Origin: Persephonella sp.
GTDB lineage: Bacteria > Aquificota > Aquificia > Aquificales > Hydrogenothermaceae
Assembly (NCBI GenBank): GCA_027028005.1
Contig: JALVKE010000158.1
Coordinates: 1 to 33,388 of the forward strand
Direction of reading: 5' to 3'
DNA length: 33,388 bases
Within the stretch, counting starts at the first letter, position 1; every line of letters begins with the position of its first letter. Under the pieces are notes generated by a model. It was not told where the DNA came from and did no database searches. It was given only the letters and a program-made list of their open reading frames with translations. Both the position numbers and the translations under genes were made by a program. This document shows positions 9,620-17,716 of the stretch, one piece after another.

Positions 9620-10559
9620 TGTATTTCCCCAGAATATTAAAAGAGTTTTCAATTTTTTTTATAATTGTTTCTTCAGGAATATCTTTAACCCCTGTTGGAG
9701 AAAAAAGAGTTTCTATTTTTCCCTTTCCAAAAGGTTTGTACTTTTCTGGTTTTGTATAACCGTACAAAACCAATAAATTTGCATCATAATATGCAGATAG
9801 ATGGGCAGGTCCTGTATCTCCAGATATTACTAAATCTGTTTTCTGTAGCATTTTTACTATTTCAATGAGAGACAAAGATTTAACTTTAAACTCTGGATAA
9901 AAAATATTTGCTAATGTAAGATCTTTTTTAGATACAAGAAAAATTATCTCAGCTCTGTATCTTCTTTTTAAATAATGAGCAATATTTTTATACTTTTCGG
10001 CAGGATAGTCTTTATTATCATTTCCTGAAAATGGGAATATAAAAATTCTATTTACAGAAGGTTTTTGCTTTACCTTCCATAAAAGAGGTTTAAATTTAAT
10101 TAATGGAAAAAATCTTTTTAATAGATAAAGACTCATAAGATAAAAATGCTCATCAAGAAAAGTTTTTTTTAACTGAAAATAATAAGAGAATAGTTCTGAA
10201 TATTTTGGAGAAATAATAACTGAGTTTTTAGCTTTTGATTTTACAAGGGCTAGTTTTGAAAGATAAAGCCATAGAGCTCTTGGTTCCATCTTTAAAGGAT
10301 GAAGATAGTTTGGAGTTAGAAAGATATAATCATAGCTGTAGTCTATATTAGCCAAAATTTTGCTATCTTTGTATCCAACAATATTAGCAACAGGAAGCAT
10401 AAACATTGCTAAATCTCTAAACCAATCGGAAACAACAACAGATACATCAAATCCTTTTCTTAACATAACATTTATCAGATGAGAATCTGATATAAAATCT
10501 CCTAATCCCTTATAAAAACCAAATAAAATGCTGCTTCTTCTCATTTTTTTCTTCGTCAT
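9582..10559 (-). CDS. GT9 (heptosyltransferase-like) glycosyltransferase
   Basis: 325 residues with the two-lobed GT-B layout of family 9. The N-terminus LGDFISDSHLINVML resembles the donor-lobe start of ADP-heptose:LPS heptosyltransferases. The C-terminal lobe has SGDTGPAHLSAYY near 249-261, the family's most conserved motif, then LVLYGYTKPEKYKPFG. It probably transfers a sugar to a lipopolysaccharide or related glycan on the cytoplasmic face; the donor need not be heptose. ATG 10559 lacks a clear ribosome site, and ATG 10544 (residue 6, preceded by GAAG) is a possible alternative. First gene of the seven-gene operon. Confidence 0.85.
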   Translation of the reverse strand: MTKKKMRRSSILFGFYKGLGDFISDSHLINVMLRKGFDVSVVVSDWFRDLAMFMLPVANIVGYKDSKILANIDYSYDYIFLTPNYLHPLKMEPRALWLYLSKLALVKSKAKNSVIISPKYSELFSYYFQLKKTFLDEHFYLMSLYLLKRFFPLIKFKPLLWKVKQKPSVNRIFIFPFSGNDNKDYPAEKYKNIAHYLKRRYRAEIIFLVSKKDLTLANIFYPEFKVKSLSLIEIVKMLQKTDLVISGDTGPAHLSAYYDANLLVLYGYTKPEKYKPFGKGKIETLFSPTGVKDIPEETIIKKIENSFNILGKYNEPKIIYMHTNL

Positions 10560-10641
10560 ATACGTTTTTGTAAAGATTTAAAACAAATTTACTGCCATTT
10601 ATATAAGTAGTTGAAAATTTTAGATAAATCAAAAGAAAAAC

Positions 10642-10670
10642 TGTATAAAGTATATATCAAATATTGTAAA
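10642..10670 (-). promoter_or_regulatory. Candidate promoter of the polysaccharide operon
   Basis: Minus-strand TTTACA (10665-10670), 17-base spacer, TATACA (10642-10647), leaving a leader of roughly 75-90 bases before the GT9 start. The surrounding 10560-10845 gap is very A+T-rich and I see no gene or clear hairpin in it, so the match could be chance. Confidence 0.45.
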
Positions 10671-10845
10671 TTTTAGTAACAATTTAGAAAGATTTTTTAC
10701 AAAATTTAAAATTTAAAACTATAAAATGGCTAGTCTTTTAACAGTTCTTTATAAAAAATAAACAGGTATCCTTAATGAGGTTTTAAGTATTTTTTTAAGA
10801 AATTATTTAAAGATTTGACTACTACTTGACATATATATTGCCTTA

Positions 10846-11985
10846 TTACTTCTCATAAAAAATTAAAAGTTTAATAAACAAGACATAAAAGAAAAAAAGC
10901 ATTGGTAGAAGATAGATAATAGATGCGATCTCTCTTTTCATAAGAAACTCAAAAATGACAGAAGCTGTAGCACCTATCATAAGAGAGTAAAAAGCATAAT
11001 TTGCCATCTTTTCATCTACTACCTGAAAAACATTAGGTATCTTTTTTCCCTTTTGAGCTTTTTTAATATAAACCATATTCCATACAATTCTTGGTAAGAG
11101 ATGGAGCATAGCTCCAAAGATAGTTAATCCACCAAAACCAAGCAACATAGCATCCATATGAACTTCAATAAACTGCAGCATTTTACTTGCAGACAGATGA
11201 ATTCCCATTAAAACTCCAAAAATAAGAAACAACATTCCACCTAAAAAGAACTTTACTGTATATGGAATTTTCCCTAATGTATGGGATTTCAAGGCTTTAA
11301 AGATAATAAAAAGGAAAATACTTAAAACAACTAGCTCAAATATACCAGCGAACATAATCTTTTTATAATCAAAATAATAAAAAGATACAAATAGGCCTAA
11401 TGTTGACATCTGATGTGCATAGAAGAAAAGATTTGCAAATCTAACATTTAATGTGTGCATTAAAAGCATAGGTATCCATGCGAGTTCAACCCCTAAAATA
11501 GCATTTAGCATAGAACCTACAGTCATTGTGTGTATGGCAGTTTGATAAAGTATATTTCCTGTAAAACCTGCTAGGAAAAAGAGCATTGAAGCTATATTCA
11601 TATAAACAATAGAGATTAAAAGAAATCTCACTGTGACTGGAGATATATTTTTTACAATAGAAAAAACATGAATGGAAAATGTAACAACAGCAACTAAAGA
11701 AACAGCAGAAGCAAATTCAAACTGTCTTAAATACATTCCAATAGAAGAAATTAAGCTTAAAATAAAAACAATATATGAAATCTGTGAAAATTTTAGTGCT
11801 GTCTGTTGGGAATTAGGAATTATCTGGTATGCAGCACCAATAATAGTATGTAAAACAAACCCAAAAACAGCAATTAGCGCTACATCTATATGATCATATC
11901 CCGTAGCTCTTAAAACTAAAGCAAGAAATAAATCTATAAAGGCTAGTAGAAAAAAGAGTGGAGTAATTTTTGAAACGTAGAACAT
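10846..11985 (-). CDS. Polytopic membrane protein, heme-copper oxidase subunit I-like
   Basis: 379 residues, almost entirely hydrophobic, with about 11-12 predicted membrane segments. I do not recognise the exact family. Three stretches share a His...Gly...Pro layout: H32-I-D ... H46 ... P57, H152 ... G165 ... P172 and H276-M-D ... H295 ... P298. The last (TIFGAMLHLLPRI) resembles a helix of cytochrome oxidase or nitric oxide reductase subunit I, and NnrS-type proteins have similar His-rich helices. A heme or metal role is therefore possible but not shown. AGAGGT precedes the ATG. Transcribed alone behind a palindrome-bearing promoter region. Confidence 0.75.
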   Translation of the reverse strand: MFYVSKITPLFFLLAFIDLFLALVLRATGYDHIDVALIAVFGFVLHTIIGAAYQIIPNSQQTALKFSQISYIVFILSLISSIGMYLRQFEFASAVSLVAVVTFSIHVFSIVKNISPVTVRFLLISIVYMNIASMLFFLAGFTGNILYQTAIHTMTVGSMLNAILGVELAWIPMLLMHTLNVRFANLFFYAHQMSTLGLFVSFYYFDYKKIMFAGIFELVVLSIFLFIIFKALKSHTLGKIPYTVKFFLGGMLFLIFGVLMGIHLSASKMLQFIEVHMDAMLLGFGGLTIFGAMLHLLPRIVWNMVYIKKAQKGKKIPNVFQVVDEKMANYAFYSLMIGATASVIFEFLMKREIASIIYLLPMLFFFYVLFIKLLIFYEK

Positions 11986-12023
11986 TTCCTAACCTCTTTT
12001 GATATGTTTTTAGTAATTTAACT

Positions 12024-12043
12024 ACTGTTTTATGTAAAACAGT
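12024..12043. promoter_or_regulatory. Perfect 20-base palindrome upstream of the membrane protein gene
   Basis: ACTGTTTT-ATGT-AAAACAGT: 8-base arms with a 4-base centre, between the RNase Z-like gene and the membrane protein gene. On the minus strand a TTGACT lies about 17 bases upstream of a CATAAA/TACATA box within the palindrome, so it could be an operator over a promoter. The arms could also form a terminator stem for the upstream operon, but no clean T run follows. Confidence 0.4.
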
Positions 12044-12084
12044 ATGATTGTAGTCAAAATAAAAGGATAAAATCTAAAGAAGAT

Positions 12085-13068
12085 TTATTCAACATTTGGA
12101 AAAAACTGTTTTATCTCCTGAAGAATTTTATCTGTTTGCTTTCCATATCTTCTAGAAAAATGAAAAACTACAAGTTTTTTTACATCTGCCTCCTTTGCTA
12201 TTTCTGCTGTCTGTTCTGTTGTAAGGTGGTATACCTTTGATGCCTGTTCTCTGTCTTCAGCTAGGAAAGGTGCTTCACAGTATAAAACATCAGAACCTTT
12301 TACAAGATTAACAATCTTCTTTTTGTTTTCTTCAGAGTAAATAACATCTGTTATATAGGATATTTTCATACCTTTTTGAATATATGTATATTCATTTTTT
12401 AAAAACTCATAAGAATACTCTTCTCCCTGTATTTTAAATGTCCCATCTCTATTTTTCTCATTAGAAAGCCATTCTTTTAACACTCCAAACTCTTTTCCTT
12501 TTAAGGGAAGTTCTTTTATCTTATCTTTTTTAAATAAAAGTCTGTCTTTATACTCAAAGGTGTATCCCATTATCCATATCTTATGGTCTAAAATAGCATA
12601 TCTTACTTTGTAAAACTCATTTTCATATATAACATCTGTATCTGCTTTTTCTTCTTTTATAAAGTCTTTAGCGAATTTTTTCTTAAGGTCTAAAGAGTAA
12701 TGCTCAAACAGTCCTTCATTCCACTGTTTAACATTGAAGATAATCTGTGGCTCAAACTCAACTAAATTCCATGTATATCCCTGTAGCTTACAGTAAACAT
12801 TCTCAGCAAGGGGAGCTATTCCAAAAATATCAACAGTTTGAGCTTTACCTAATTTGTTCCTTAAGAGGTGATCAAATCCTATAAAATGATCCATATGGGT
12901 ATGGGTTATAAATATTTTATTTATCCTCTTTATAAGATGCCTGTCTAGTTTATTTATATTCCCTACATCAAAAAGGATATAATCCCCTAACGTTTCTAAC
13001 TCTATAACAAGTCCTGGGTCTTCATATTTTTCATTTACTAGATAGTGTTTTACTCTTGGAAGAGCCAT
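12085..13068 (-). CDS. Metallo-beta-lactamase-fold hydrolase, RNase Z-like
   Basis: 327 residues. HTHMDH at 56-61 is the metallo-beta-lactamase zinc motif; LFDVGN at 32-37, a C-terminal HLT and HFSRRYG around 303-309 resemble the corresponding ends of tRNase Z (ElaC). The N-terminus lacks the usual ElaC glycine-rich start, and about 150 central residues differ. It may mature tRNA 3' ends, which would matter here because tRNA-Pro has no encoded CCA, or be an RNase Z paralogue with another phosphodiester substrate. It follows kdsD by two bases as the last gene of the tmk operon. Confidence 0.75.
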   Translation of the reverse strand: MALPRVKHYLVNEKYEDPGLVIELETLGDYILFDVGNINKLDRHLIKRINKIFITHTHMDHFIGFDHLLRNKLGKAQTVDIFGIAPLAENVYCKLQGYTWNLVEFEPQIIFNVKQWNEGLFEHYSLDLKKKFAKDFIKEEKADTDVIYENEFYKVRYAILDHKIWIMGYTFEYKDRLLFKKDKIKELPLKGKEFGVLKEWLSNEKNRDGTFKIQGEEYSYEFLKNEYTYIQKGMKISYITDVIYSEENKKKIVNLVKGSDVLYCEAPFLAEDREQASKVYHLTTEQTAEIAKEADVKKLVVFHFSRRYGKQTDKILQEIKQFFPNVE

Positions 13069-13070
13069 AT

Positions 13071-14033
13071 CTAGATAACACCACTTTTTAAAATATCGTG
13101 AAGGTGAACAAGTCCTACTGGTTTTCTATTTTCAACAACAGGTAAAACAGTGATATTGTATCTCTCCATAATCTCAAGTGCTTCAATAACAAGTATATAT
13201 TTCTCTACAGTTTTTGGATTTTTTGTCATACCTTCCTCTGTCTTTCCTGTATCTATACTTCCTCCTTTTTTAATAAAACGTCTTAAATCTCCATCTGTAA
13301 TAATACCTACAAGATTTTTATCATTGTCTATAACTAAGGAAGCTCCAAAACCTTTTTCTGACATAACAATTACTGTCTCTTTTAAAGGAGTTTCTGGATA
13401 TACTAAAGGAAGTTCCTCATCTTTATGCATTATCTCAATAACTTTCATCAGCTTTTTACCAAGAGAACCTCCAGGGTGGAATTCAGCAAAGTTTTCTGCT
13501 GTGAATCCTCTCATTTCTAAAAGAGCTACTGCAAGAGCATCTCCTAATGCTAAAGTAGCTGTTGATGAGGAAGTTGGAGCAAGATTTAAAGGACAGGCTT
13601 CTTTTTTCACATTTAAAAATAGATGTATATCACTCTCTCTTGCCAACGTTGATTTTGGATTGTTTGTTATACCAATAACTTTATTCCCCCATCTTTTTAT
13701 AGTAGGGATAATAGCTAAAAGCTCTGGAGTTTCTCCACTATTTGATATAGCTAAAACAAGGTCTTCCTTTGATATCATTCCAAGATCTCCATGAATTGCC
13801 TCAGCAGGATGGAGAAAAAAGGAAGGTGTTCCTGTAGATGCTAAAGTTGCTGCTATCTTCTTTCCTACAAGACCAGACTTTCCCATCCCTGTAACAATGA
13901 CCTTGCCCTTTGTATTTAAAATAAGTTCTACAGCCCTATTAAAGTTTTCATCTAAAGCTTCTATAAGACTTTCTAAAGCTCTTTTTTCTTCTTCTAAAAC
14001 AGTTTTCCCTACACTAAGAGGATTTTTATTCAA
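13071..14033 (-). CDS. kdsD: D-arabinose-5-phosphate isomerase
   Basis: Interconverts ribulose-5-phosphate and arabinose-5-phosphate, the entry step to KDO for lipopolysaccharide. 320 residues: an N-terminal SIS domain with TGMGKSGLVGKKIAATLAST (48-67), the HPAEAIHGD motif near 77-85 and FHPGGSLGKKL near 184-194, then a pair of CBS domains (about 205-320). The start is TTG at 14033: AGGAGAGG stands upstream at good spacing and no suitable ATG exists, so the gene overlaps ricT by 8 bases. GutQ/KpsF paralogues look alike, but the KDO role is most likely. Confidence 0.92.
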   Translation of the reverse strand: MNKNPLSVGKTVLEEEKRALESLIEALDENFNRAVELILNTKGKVIVTGMGKSGLVGKKIAATLASTGTPSFFLHPAEAIHGDLGMISKEDLVLAISNSGETPELLAIIPTIKRWGNKVIGITNNPKSTLARESDIHLFLNVKKEACPLNLAPTSSSTATLALGDALAVALLEMRGFTAENFAEFHPGGSLGKKLMKVIEIMHKDEELPLVYPETPLKETVIVMSEKGFGASLVIDNDKNLVGIITDGDLRRFIKKGGSIDTGKTEEGMTKNPKTVEKYILVIEALEIMERYNITVLPVVENRKPVGLVHLHDILKSGVI

Positions 14034-14955
14034 CGGTTTCCTCTCCTGAAGTTTCTTTTTCCAAAGAAATATTTTCTATGCTATTTGAACCACATCCTGA
14101 GCATCCACCACATGTGTTTTCTCTCTTTATTCCTAATCTATCTAGCTCATCAAAGGGGATAGAAACTAAAAGACCATTTTCATCGATAACCTCTAAAGCC
14201 TCTTTTATAAAATCGTATCCTCTAACTATATATTTTTTCCCTTCAATCTCTATCTCTGATTCTATTTCAGGAAGGTCTTTTCTTATAGAGTAGTTATCTG
14301 CTTCAAAAGCTAAACAGCACATTAACCTTCCACAAACTCCTGTAAACTTCATAGGTGTTGGGGGAAGATTTTGTTCCTCTAACATCTCAACATTCACAGG
14401 ATCAAACTTATCCATAAAAAGAGAACAGCAACATTCTTGACCACAAACTCCTATTGCTCCAGCCATCTGAACGCCATCTCTAACTCCAACCTGTCTCATC
14501 TCAATTCTCATCTTTAATCTTTTTGCAAGCTCCCTAACAAGCTGCCTAAAATCAACTCTTCCTTCAGAAACATAGTAAAAAAGTATCTTAGAACGGTTCA
14601 AAGGAATATAAGATTTAAGAAGGTTCATCTTAAGACCTAGCTTTTCTGAAAGTTTTTTACATATACTTAATGCTCTTTCTGCCTCTTTTTCATGCTTATC
14701 AAATGTATAAATATCTTTTTTTGTGGCCTTTCTCAAAAATTTATATTCAGATGGATTGTTTGCATCAGGAACAGCATTTCCTACCACAACAACAAGTTCC
14801 TCTCCTTTTTCCGTTTCAACAACAATAAAATCTCCCTTTTTTATAAAGACAGGAACATTATTAACATCTCCAAATTTATGTGTATCTAAAAAACGTATCC
14901 TTACTGTTTTCGTTTTATGTTTATATTTAGGCTTTTCCTTTATAATAGACGCCAT
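14026..14955 (-). CDS. ricT: PSP1-domain protein, RicT (YaaT) homologue
   Basis: 309 residues. The core is the PSP1 C-terminal domain with its cysteine motifs CGQECCCS (about 172-179) and CGRLMCC (about 207-213). An additional CGGCSGCGS cluster lies near the C-terminus. In Bacillus the homologue belongs to an Fe-S-bearing complex affecting RNase Y, competence and sporulation; the role outside Firmicutes is not settled. AAGGAGG precedes the ATG. It lies two bases after holB, as part of tmk-holB-ricT, an order related to the Bacillus tmk-holB-yaaT region. Confidence 0.9.
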   Translation of the reverse strand: MASIIKEKPKYKHKTKTVRIRFLDTHKFGDVNNVPVFIKKGDFIVVETEKGEELVVVVGNAVPDANNPSEYKFLRKATKKDIYTFDKHEKEAERALSICKKLSEKLGLKMNLLKSYIPLNRSKILFYYVSEGRVDFRQLVRELAKRLKMRIEMRQVGVRDGVQMAGAIGVCGQECCCSLFMDKFDPVNVEMLEEQNLPPTPMKFTGVCGRLMCCLAFEADNYSIRKDLPEIESEIEIEGKKYIVRGYDFIKEALEVIDENGLLVSIPFDELDRLGIKRENTCGGCSGCGSNSIENISLEKETSGEETVE

Positions 14956-14957
14956 TA

Positions 14958-15890
14958 TTACCCTCCTTTTACATTAAAATACAAACCTTCTAAAGCTAGT
15001 TTCTTTTTCACACCTGCTTTAACTGCTTTTTCAAATCTCTCATATTCTTTCAAAAATGTTTCATACTCTTCTATATCAAATTCTCCCTTTAAGGTTTTTT
15101 TGTGGAGAATAGTTTGAACTATCTGAAATATAATAGATATTTCTCTATTATCTAGCTTATCTAATATATCTGCAAGATTTATAATACCTTCTATTCTCAA
15201 CTGTTTATCTAACATCAAAATAGCTATATCCTTAGCTATTTGATACAGTTTTTTATTATCTTTTATAAGTGAAAATAAAGACAAAGAACCCTCTGATATG
15301 GCTGATATCTCTTTTGCTTCCTTTTCTGAAAATCCCTTTTCTGTTAAAAATCTGTAGATTTCTTCTTTTGGAAGTTGTTTAAATTTTATCTTAAAACACC
15401 TAGAAACAATTGTTGGTAGAAGTTTATTCTGATTTGTTGTTGTTAATATAAACATGGTTTTTTCAGGGGGTTCTTCTAATGTTTTTAACAGAGCATTACC
15501 TGCCTCTGTGTTCATCTTTTCAGCATTTTCTATTATCACAACCTTTCCAGAAGATGATTTTAGTTTTACAAAATCTATAACGTCCCTTATCTGAGATATT
15601 TTTATATCTTTACCTTCCTGTGATGACACTAGTTTTATATCAGGATTGTATGTAAGATTTGTCCCTGTATACACATTTGATATAAGGTTATCTGTAAGCC
15701 TGCAGCTTTTACACTCTCCACATCCAAAGTTTGTATTTTTTTCGCATAGAAAACCTCTTGCTGTATGTAATGCAAGGAGTTTCTTTCCTATACCTTCTTT
15801 TCCTTCAAACAGAAAAGAGTAGGAAGGAAGATTTCTATTTAAATACTTGCTTATAATCTCTTTTTCTTTATGATGACCAATTACTTCCAT
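14958..15890 (-). CDS. holB: DNA polymerase III delta' subunit
   Basis: AAA+ clamp-loader subunit, 310 residues. Walker A region FEGKEGIGKK near 28-37, a four-cysteine zinc module (C53, C61, C64, C67 by my count), and TLEEPPEKTMFILTT, the clamp-loader signature around 135-150, followed by TIVSRCFKIKF (SRC motif). The C-terminus is helical. The SRC motif and delta'-type zinc module separate it from DnaX, which is longer. It follows tmk by five bases; its own ribosome site is weak, suggesting translational coupling. Confidence 0.92.
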   Translation of the reverse strand: MEVIGHHKEKEIISKYLNRNLPSYSFLFEGKEGIGKKLLALHTARGFLCEKNTNFGCGECKSCRLTDNLISNVYTGTNLTYNPDIKLVSSQEGKDIKISQIRDVIDFVKLKSSSGKVVIIENAEKMNTEAGNALLKTLEEPPEKTMFILTTTNQNKLLPTIVSRCFKIKFKQLPKEEIYRFLTEKGFSEKEAKEISAISEGSLSLFSLIKDNKKLYQIAKDIAILMLDKQLRIEGIINLADILDKLDNREISIIFQIVQTILHKKTLKGEFDIEEYETFLKEYERFEKAVKAGVKKKLALEGLYFNVKGG

Positions 15891-15895
15891 TCTTT

Positions 15896-16510
15896 TTATA
15901 AGATACCTCTCGCTTTTAGATGATTTAAAATCTGCTGAAAAATATGGTCTACTTCCTTTGTGCCGTCAAGAATAACTATTCTTTCTGGATTTTCTTGCGC
16001 TATCTTTATAAAACCTTCTCTCAATCTCCTATGAAACTCTATATCTTCTGACTCTATCCTATCCTTTTTATCTCCTAAACGTTTTAAGGAGATCTCAACA
16101 GGGATATCAATAAGAAATGTTATATCTGGATAAACCTCTTCAACAGCTATATCATTAAGCATTTTTATAAGGTTAATATCAATACCCCTAGCATATCCTT
16201 GGTATGCTAAAGTTGAATCTATATATCTATCACATATAACAAAGTACCCTTTTTTTAGATAAGGTTTTATAACATTGTGAACATGGAAGTTTCTATCAGC
16301 TTCATAAAGAAAAAGCTCTGCTTTTGGTGGGAAGATCTCATCTGTTTTTGTTAAAAGTATCTCTCTTATCTTCTTTCCTGTCTTTGTTCCCCCAGGTTCT
16401 CTTGTTAATATAGATTTTTTGTTCTCATTAAGTAAATATTCGTGAAGTAGCTTTGCCTGTGTTGTTTTTCCTGCTCCTTCAATACCTTCAAAGGTTATAA
16501 AAACACCCAT
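15896..16510 (-). CDS. tmk: Thymidylate kinase
   Basis: Phosphorylates dTMP to dTDP, feeding DNA synthesis and, in this genome, the dTTP used by RfbA. 204 residues: P-loop FEGIEGAGKTTQAKLL (8-23), DR(Y) motif CDRYIDSTLAYQGYARG near 92-108 and TREPGG near 36-41. AAGGAG precedes the ATG. First gene of tmk-holB-ricT-kdsD-RNase Z-like; the 88-base gap to the divergent nfu gene must hold both promoters. Confidence 0.97.
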   Translation of the reverse strand: MGVFITFEGIEGAGKTTQAKLLHEYLLNENKKSILTREPGGTKTGKKIREILLTKTDEIFPPKAELFLYEADRNFHVHNVIKPYLKKGYFVICDRYIDSTLAYQGYARGIDINLIKMLNDIAVEEVYPDITFLIDIPVEISLKRLGDKKDRIESEDIEFHRRLREGFIKIAQENPERIVILDGTKEVDHIFQQILNHLKARGIL

Positions 16511-16556
16511 TAAATCTCCTTTTGATAAAAATCATAGATAAGAGAGAAAAAGCATA

Positions 16557-16562
16557 TATAAT
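16557..16562 (+). promoter_or_regulatory. Candidate -10 box of the nfu gene
   Basis: TATAAT on the plus strand, about 37 bases before the nfu ATG, with a well-placed ribosome site following. No good -35 lies at 17 bases, so this is only a likely -10 element. Confidence 0.4.
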
Positions 16563-16598
16563 TTTAGGGAAAATTAAAAGAAAAATGGAGGATAAAAA

Positions 16599-16892
16599 AT
16601 GGCACAGGAAGAAAAAACAACAGCTCAAGAAACTCAGGAAGTTAAAATAGATAGAAAAAAAGTTGAAGAGGTTTTAGAGCAGATAAGACCTGCTTTAAGA
16701 TTTGATGGTGGGGATGTTGAATTAGTTGATATTGGAAAAGATGGAACTGTTTACGTAAGACTTATGGGTGCTTGCCACGGATGTGCAATGTCCCTTGTAA
16801 CACTAAAAGGTGGAATTGAAATGAAACTTAAAGAGGCAATACCTGAAGTAAAAGAGGTTGTTGCTGTAAACCTTAATCAACCACCATTTTAA
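16599..16892 (+). CDS. NifU C-terminal domain (Nfu-type) Fe-S carrier protein
   Basis: 97 residues, consisting of one Nfu domain after a short polar N-terminal tail. RPALRFDGGDVELVDI (30-45) and the CxxC pair C59/C62 in MGACHGCAMS are family hallmarks; two monomers share a cluster through these cysteines. The likely role is assembling and delivering 4Fe-4S clusters, for example to radical SAM enzymes such as the one at 22372-23271. GGAGG seven bases upstream of the ATG. Monocistronic, closed by a hairpin. Confidence 0.93.
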   Translation: MAQEEKTTAQETQEVKIDRKKVEEVLEQIRPALRFDGGDVELVDIGKDGTVYVRLMGACHGCAMSLVTLKGGIEMKLKEAIPEVKEVVAVNLNQPPF

Positions 16893-16901
16893 GATATATA
16901 C

Positions 16902-16922
16902 AAGCCTGCTAAAGGCAGGCTT
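16902..16922. terminator. Bidirectional hairpin terminator
   Basis: AAGCCTGC-TAAAG-GCAGGCTT: 8-base perfect arms between the convergent nfu and DUF167 genes. The distal arm overlaps the stop codon of the minus-strand gene. T runs on either side are short, so termination strength is uncertain. Confidence 0.7.
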
Positions 16923-17142
16923 ACTCTTCTATCTCAAAAATCTTTTCTCTAGATGTTTCTCCTTTAACAAGTTTTATTTTAGATTTTGGAACTTTTAGTT
17001 CTTTGGACAAAAGCTCAATAACTTTTTTATTTGCCTTCCCCTTTTCTGGAACTACTGTTACCCTTATTTCATAAAATCTTTCCTCTACTTTCTTTACCTC
17101 ATTTTTCTTTGCATTTGGTTTAACCTTAACCTTTATCTTCAT
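16921..17142 (-). CDS. DUF167 (YggU) family protein
   Basis: 73 residues, the full length of the small YggU/DUF167 fold. KVKPNAKKNEV (6-16), the central EIRVTVVPEKGKANKKVIELL region and the C-terminal LVKGETSREK are typical of the family. The function is unknown in bacteria. It is very basic. It faces nfu tail to tail and is divergent from aroK across 52 bases. Confidence 0.9.
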   Translation of the reverse strand: MKIKVKVKPNAKKNEVKKVEERFYEIRVTVVPEKGKANKKVIELLSKELKVPKSKIKLVKGETSREKIFEIEE

Positions 17143-17194
17143 TTTTACCTCTTAAATCTGTATATTTTTCTAATTAAATATTTTACGGAGAAAG

Positions 17195-17716
17195 ATGTTG
17201 AAAGATAAAAACATATTTCTTGTAGGTTTTATGGGTAGTGGAAAATCTACTGTTGGAAAGATTTTGTCTAAAAAAACAGGAATGAATTTTGTTGATATAG
17301 ATGAGCTTATAGAGAAGAAAGAAAAGATGCATATTAAAGATATCTTTTCAAAGAAGGGAGAAGCATACTTTAGAGATTGTGAAAAAAGGGAGATAGAAGA
17401 GTTTTTAGGAAAAAAGGGATTTGTTGTATCAACAGGAGGTGGTCTTGGAGCTAATATAGAAAACATGAAAAAGATGAAAAAGGCAGGCGTTGTAGTTTGG
17501 TTAGATGTTTCCTTAGATGAGGTATTAAAACGCTGCAAAATTGACAATAAAAGGCCTCTCCTTCAAAAACCTTATGAAGAGTTAAAAGAGATGTATAACC
17601 AAAGAAAAAAGGTTTACTCAATGGCAGATATTCATATAAATACAGAAGGAAAGTCTCCTGAAGATATAGCTTTTGAGATACTGGAGAGAATTAATGGAGA
17701 TATACACAGGCATTGA
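17195..17716 (+). CDS. aroK: Shikimate kinase
   Basis: ATP-dependent phosphorylation of shikimate in the chorismate pathway. 173 residues: P-loop GFMGSGKSTVGK at 11-22, substrate-binding DIDELIE near 34-40, STGGG near 79-83, and the lid region around RPLLQ. ACGGAG precedes the ATG. The acpS gene starts inside its last codons, so the two are cotranscribed. Confidence 0.95.
   Translation: MLKDKNIFLVGFMGSGKSTVGKILSKKTGMNFVDIDELIEKKEKMHIKDIFSKKGEAYFRDCEKREIEEFLGKKGFVVSTGGGLGANIENMKKMKKAGVVVWLDVSLDEVLKRCKIDNKRPLLQKPYEELKEMYNQRKKVYSMADIHINTEGKSPEDIAFEILERINGDIHRH

Noticed and set aside
9620-9652. TTG start for the second GT2 gene
   Set aside because: No ribosome site precedes it, while ATG 9619 has GGGGA at good spacing and begins the GT fold directly.
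13150-13794. Long open frame on the plus strand opposite kdsD
   Set aside because: It is a shadow of the well-supported kdsD gene, with no ribosome site and a low-complexity translation.
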